DNA of 64,000 nt from Rugalucina vietnamica (lineage: Eukaryota; Mollusca; Bivalvia; Lucinida; Lucinidae), in NCBI GenBank assembly GCA_964017185.1, contig OZ024877.1, positions 8,534,006 to 8,598,005 on the forward strand. The letters run 5' to 3'. Below are positions 40,501 to 43,500 of the stretch, piece after piece. Both the position numbers and the translations under genes were made by a program. Under the pieces are notes generated by a model that was not told the origin of the DNA, made no database searches, and worked only from the letters and a program-made list of their open reading frames with translations. Numbering within the stretch: position 1 is the first letter of the stretch; the number at the start of each line of letters is the position of its first letter.

Positions 40501-43500
40501 AGTCCGCGGGGCGGCCCTGCGGAGCCCTAGATCTCAGGCGGGGGGTAGCAACAGGTCGAGCCCCTCCCGTAGCCCCATACACCACATCCACTCCCCTAGG
40601 GTAACCATGGGGACACACTCAGGGAGCAGTAGCCCCAGTAGAACTAAACCCATCAAAATTCACACCCCATCTCAGTCATCCCTGGCAACCGTTACCACAG
40701 TGACCTCCCATAGCAACAGTCATGTGACTTCCAACAGCCAGGATTTAAAAACTGAGGCAATGAACACGACAAACTCCAATGTATGTCTGAGTGTTTCTAG
40801 TGTTATGAATGGAAGTGACACTCGTTTAATTGAGGATGTGGAAATGTTAGATGGGATCGCAGAGGAGGAGGACGTTTCTATAGTGACAAACGGTAACAGT
40901 GAAAACGGACACTGTATGAACGGAAACTCATTCAATGATTGTGATAAAGAGGATGATATGGGTGAGTGTACTACTTGTCTAGTCTTATTTCATTGATTAG
41001 TAGTAATCGAATCATCATTCATTTTGTGATATAATGATAAACTTGTGGTGGAGTACACTGGCCTATTGGTAGAGCAGCAAGACACATTATCTTATAGCAC
41101 TGGTTAATACCTAGTTATCCTGACATGACTGAAAAATTGTTGACTTTTATATGTTTAACTAAAAAAAAACACAAACTTGTCTAAGATGAATTGATTTTCA
41201 TACTTTTTCCACCACAACTATGGGTACCAAATCATTTGTATTGAGTAAGGTATTATATTGCTTGATATAAGCAAACCAGAAATACTTCAAAAGGTTATTA
41301 ATGACACCATGTTGCACTGTTAGCGTGCGTTTCAGACACAGACCCCCCGTTACCTCCCAGCAAACACCAGGTGTGTGGGGGAAGTCAGCTGGCCATAGAG
41401 AAGATGTTACAGTTTGGGAAAGAGCTACAGGCCATGAGTACCAAACTGAAGAAAGACCAGGGGAAGAATGAGGCCAACAAGAAAGCTCTACAGGTAAGCA
41501 GTTGCTTGTCTGATTTAATGATACAGTACAGTCAGCGTGATGTTTATATCCTTCGCGTTCACGCATGAAAGAAAAAAGGATTAAGTTCCACGCAAAACCC
41601 ACGCAAAACCCTCGCTTATTCCTTGCAAAATCCACGCTTGTTCCACGCTATGTCCACGTTCGTTCCTCGCAAGAAGCGTGAGAGTTGCGTGAGATATCAG
41701 CAGTCCCACGCTTGCTCACGCTTTCCACGTTCATTAAGAAAAAGAAGCGTGGAAAGGATTAAGAGACATGCGAGAAAAGGATTATCGTTTCGCCTCGTTT
41801 AAAAAGGGACAGGTAAAATTGTTAAAGTCTTGTGACCAAATTAAATATATATATTTTATTTATTTATTTATTAGTTCTTAGTACGAGTCTTAAGAGTCGG
41901 TACAATGCCCCTTTAACCTGTTCTTTTATCTTTCAAGCATTTACAAAAGTCAACAGAAGGTACATGTACATGTATTCTTTATTCCTGTATCGGCACAATT
42001 ATTGTACACATGATTAATAAGCGGCATAACCTCTTAATTATAATTAGCAACTGTAATTTGGTGCATAAAGTTATAAAGTATCCTAATCAAACAAAGAAAC
42101 AAATGAGTTTGTGTTTGTGTGATAAGTGATAAAAGTCAAGCCGATCTTTGAGATTTTAAACTTTAGAAAAACGAAAAATAACTTAAAAACCGAAAACAAA
42201 AGATTATAGAAAATACAAACAAAAATACGCAGAATTGTGACACATCATACTGATTAGTACATGTGCATGTACGTACACGGCAAAATTCCAGAATTTCAGG
42301 AAATTACTTCACTGATTTAATTTAGGTTGACAAGAGATATATACATAAATATAAACTGTGAAAAGAATCACATTTTTCATCTCTCTTTTTCCTGAGCGTG
42401 AAACGAATGTGGAAAGCGTGAGCGAGCGTGGGACTTCTGATATCTCACGCAACTCTCTTAATCCTTTCCACGTTTCTTTTCACGCTACAGTTGAGCAGTT
42501 CCACGTTTCGTTTCCATGCTCCACGCAAAACTCACGCTACTTCCTCGCAAAACTCACGCAAAATCCACGCTAATTCCACGCAAAATCCACGCAAAAAAGT
42601 CACGTGACATGCGAAATTCCACGTTCGTAAGCGTGAGGGATATAAACATCACGCTGACTGTACTGTAAGCCTTCATTAGAGAACTTTGAGTTTTCATAGA
42701 CTTATAATGGGAAAAGTGGTAATTGGTTGTTACTGCTATTTGAATTTTGTTTTTGCAGAAATGTTTATAAAGTAGTCCTCTACATTGCATGTGACATTTC
42801 ACCTAGATTGTTTGATTTGATATTCATTTGGCCATACATTCTACATGATTAAGTAATATGTAAACTCATTTGAGCTTCTTGGTACATGGGCCTCTGGTTA
42901 ATACGACTAATACTATCAGCTTTCATATTAACCACATTTTTCTCCATGTATAAATCAGCGCAAGATTTGTGGTACAACTGCCATTCTTAAATGGTGTGAC
43001 AAAAACTGGAATAGCTGGGCTTTAAAGGTACCCACAGTCGCATCGTAATGCTAAGTTTCTTATATGTATCATTTATTTTGCCATATTTCAGGATGCATTT
43101 AGTTTGTTAGCATATAGTGATCCATGGAACAGTCCTGTCGGTGCCCAGCTTGACCCAGTACAGAGGGAACCAGTGTGTGCCGCCCTCAATAGTGCCATAC
43201 TAGGTAATGTAAAGAACTATCGGTGTCTATCTCAACTTTCATATATATTAAATACACCTTGACCTCTTTATGACACAATTCATTACAGCACAGTTTTGGA
43301 TATATCACTGATCACTGTTAGACACCAATCTGTCACTTTAGACCATGTTTTCGTACTTGTGCTTGAGAAAACCAGCAATTTGGGTTCCAGCAAGGTCCGA
43401 CACAAACCGGGCTGTACAGTCACAGAAGATAGGGATTGTACTATCCATGTAGCGAAAACAATGGCGCTGATCAGCTTCGCGGTTACCGCAAAGCTGATCT

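Noticed and set aside
41198-41635. 145-codon minus-strand frame opposite exon 10
   Set aside because: Antisense shadow of a conserved coding exon; no motif of its own.
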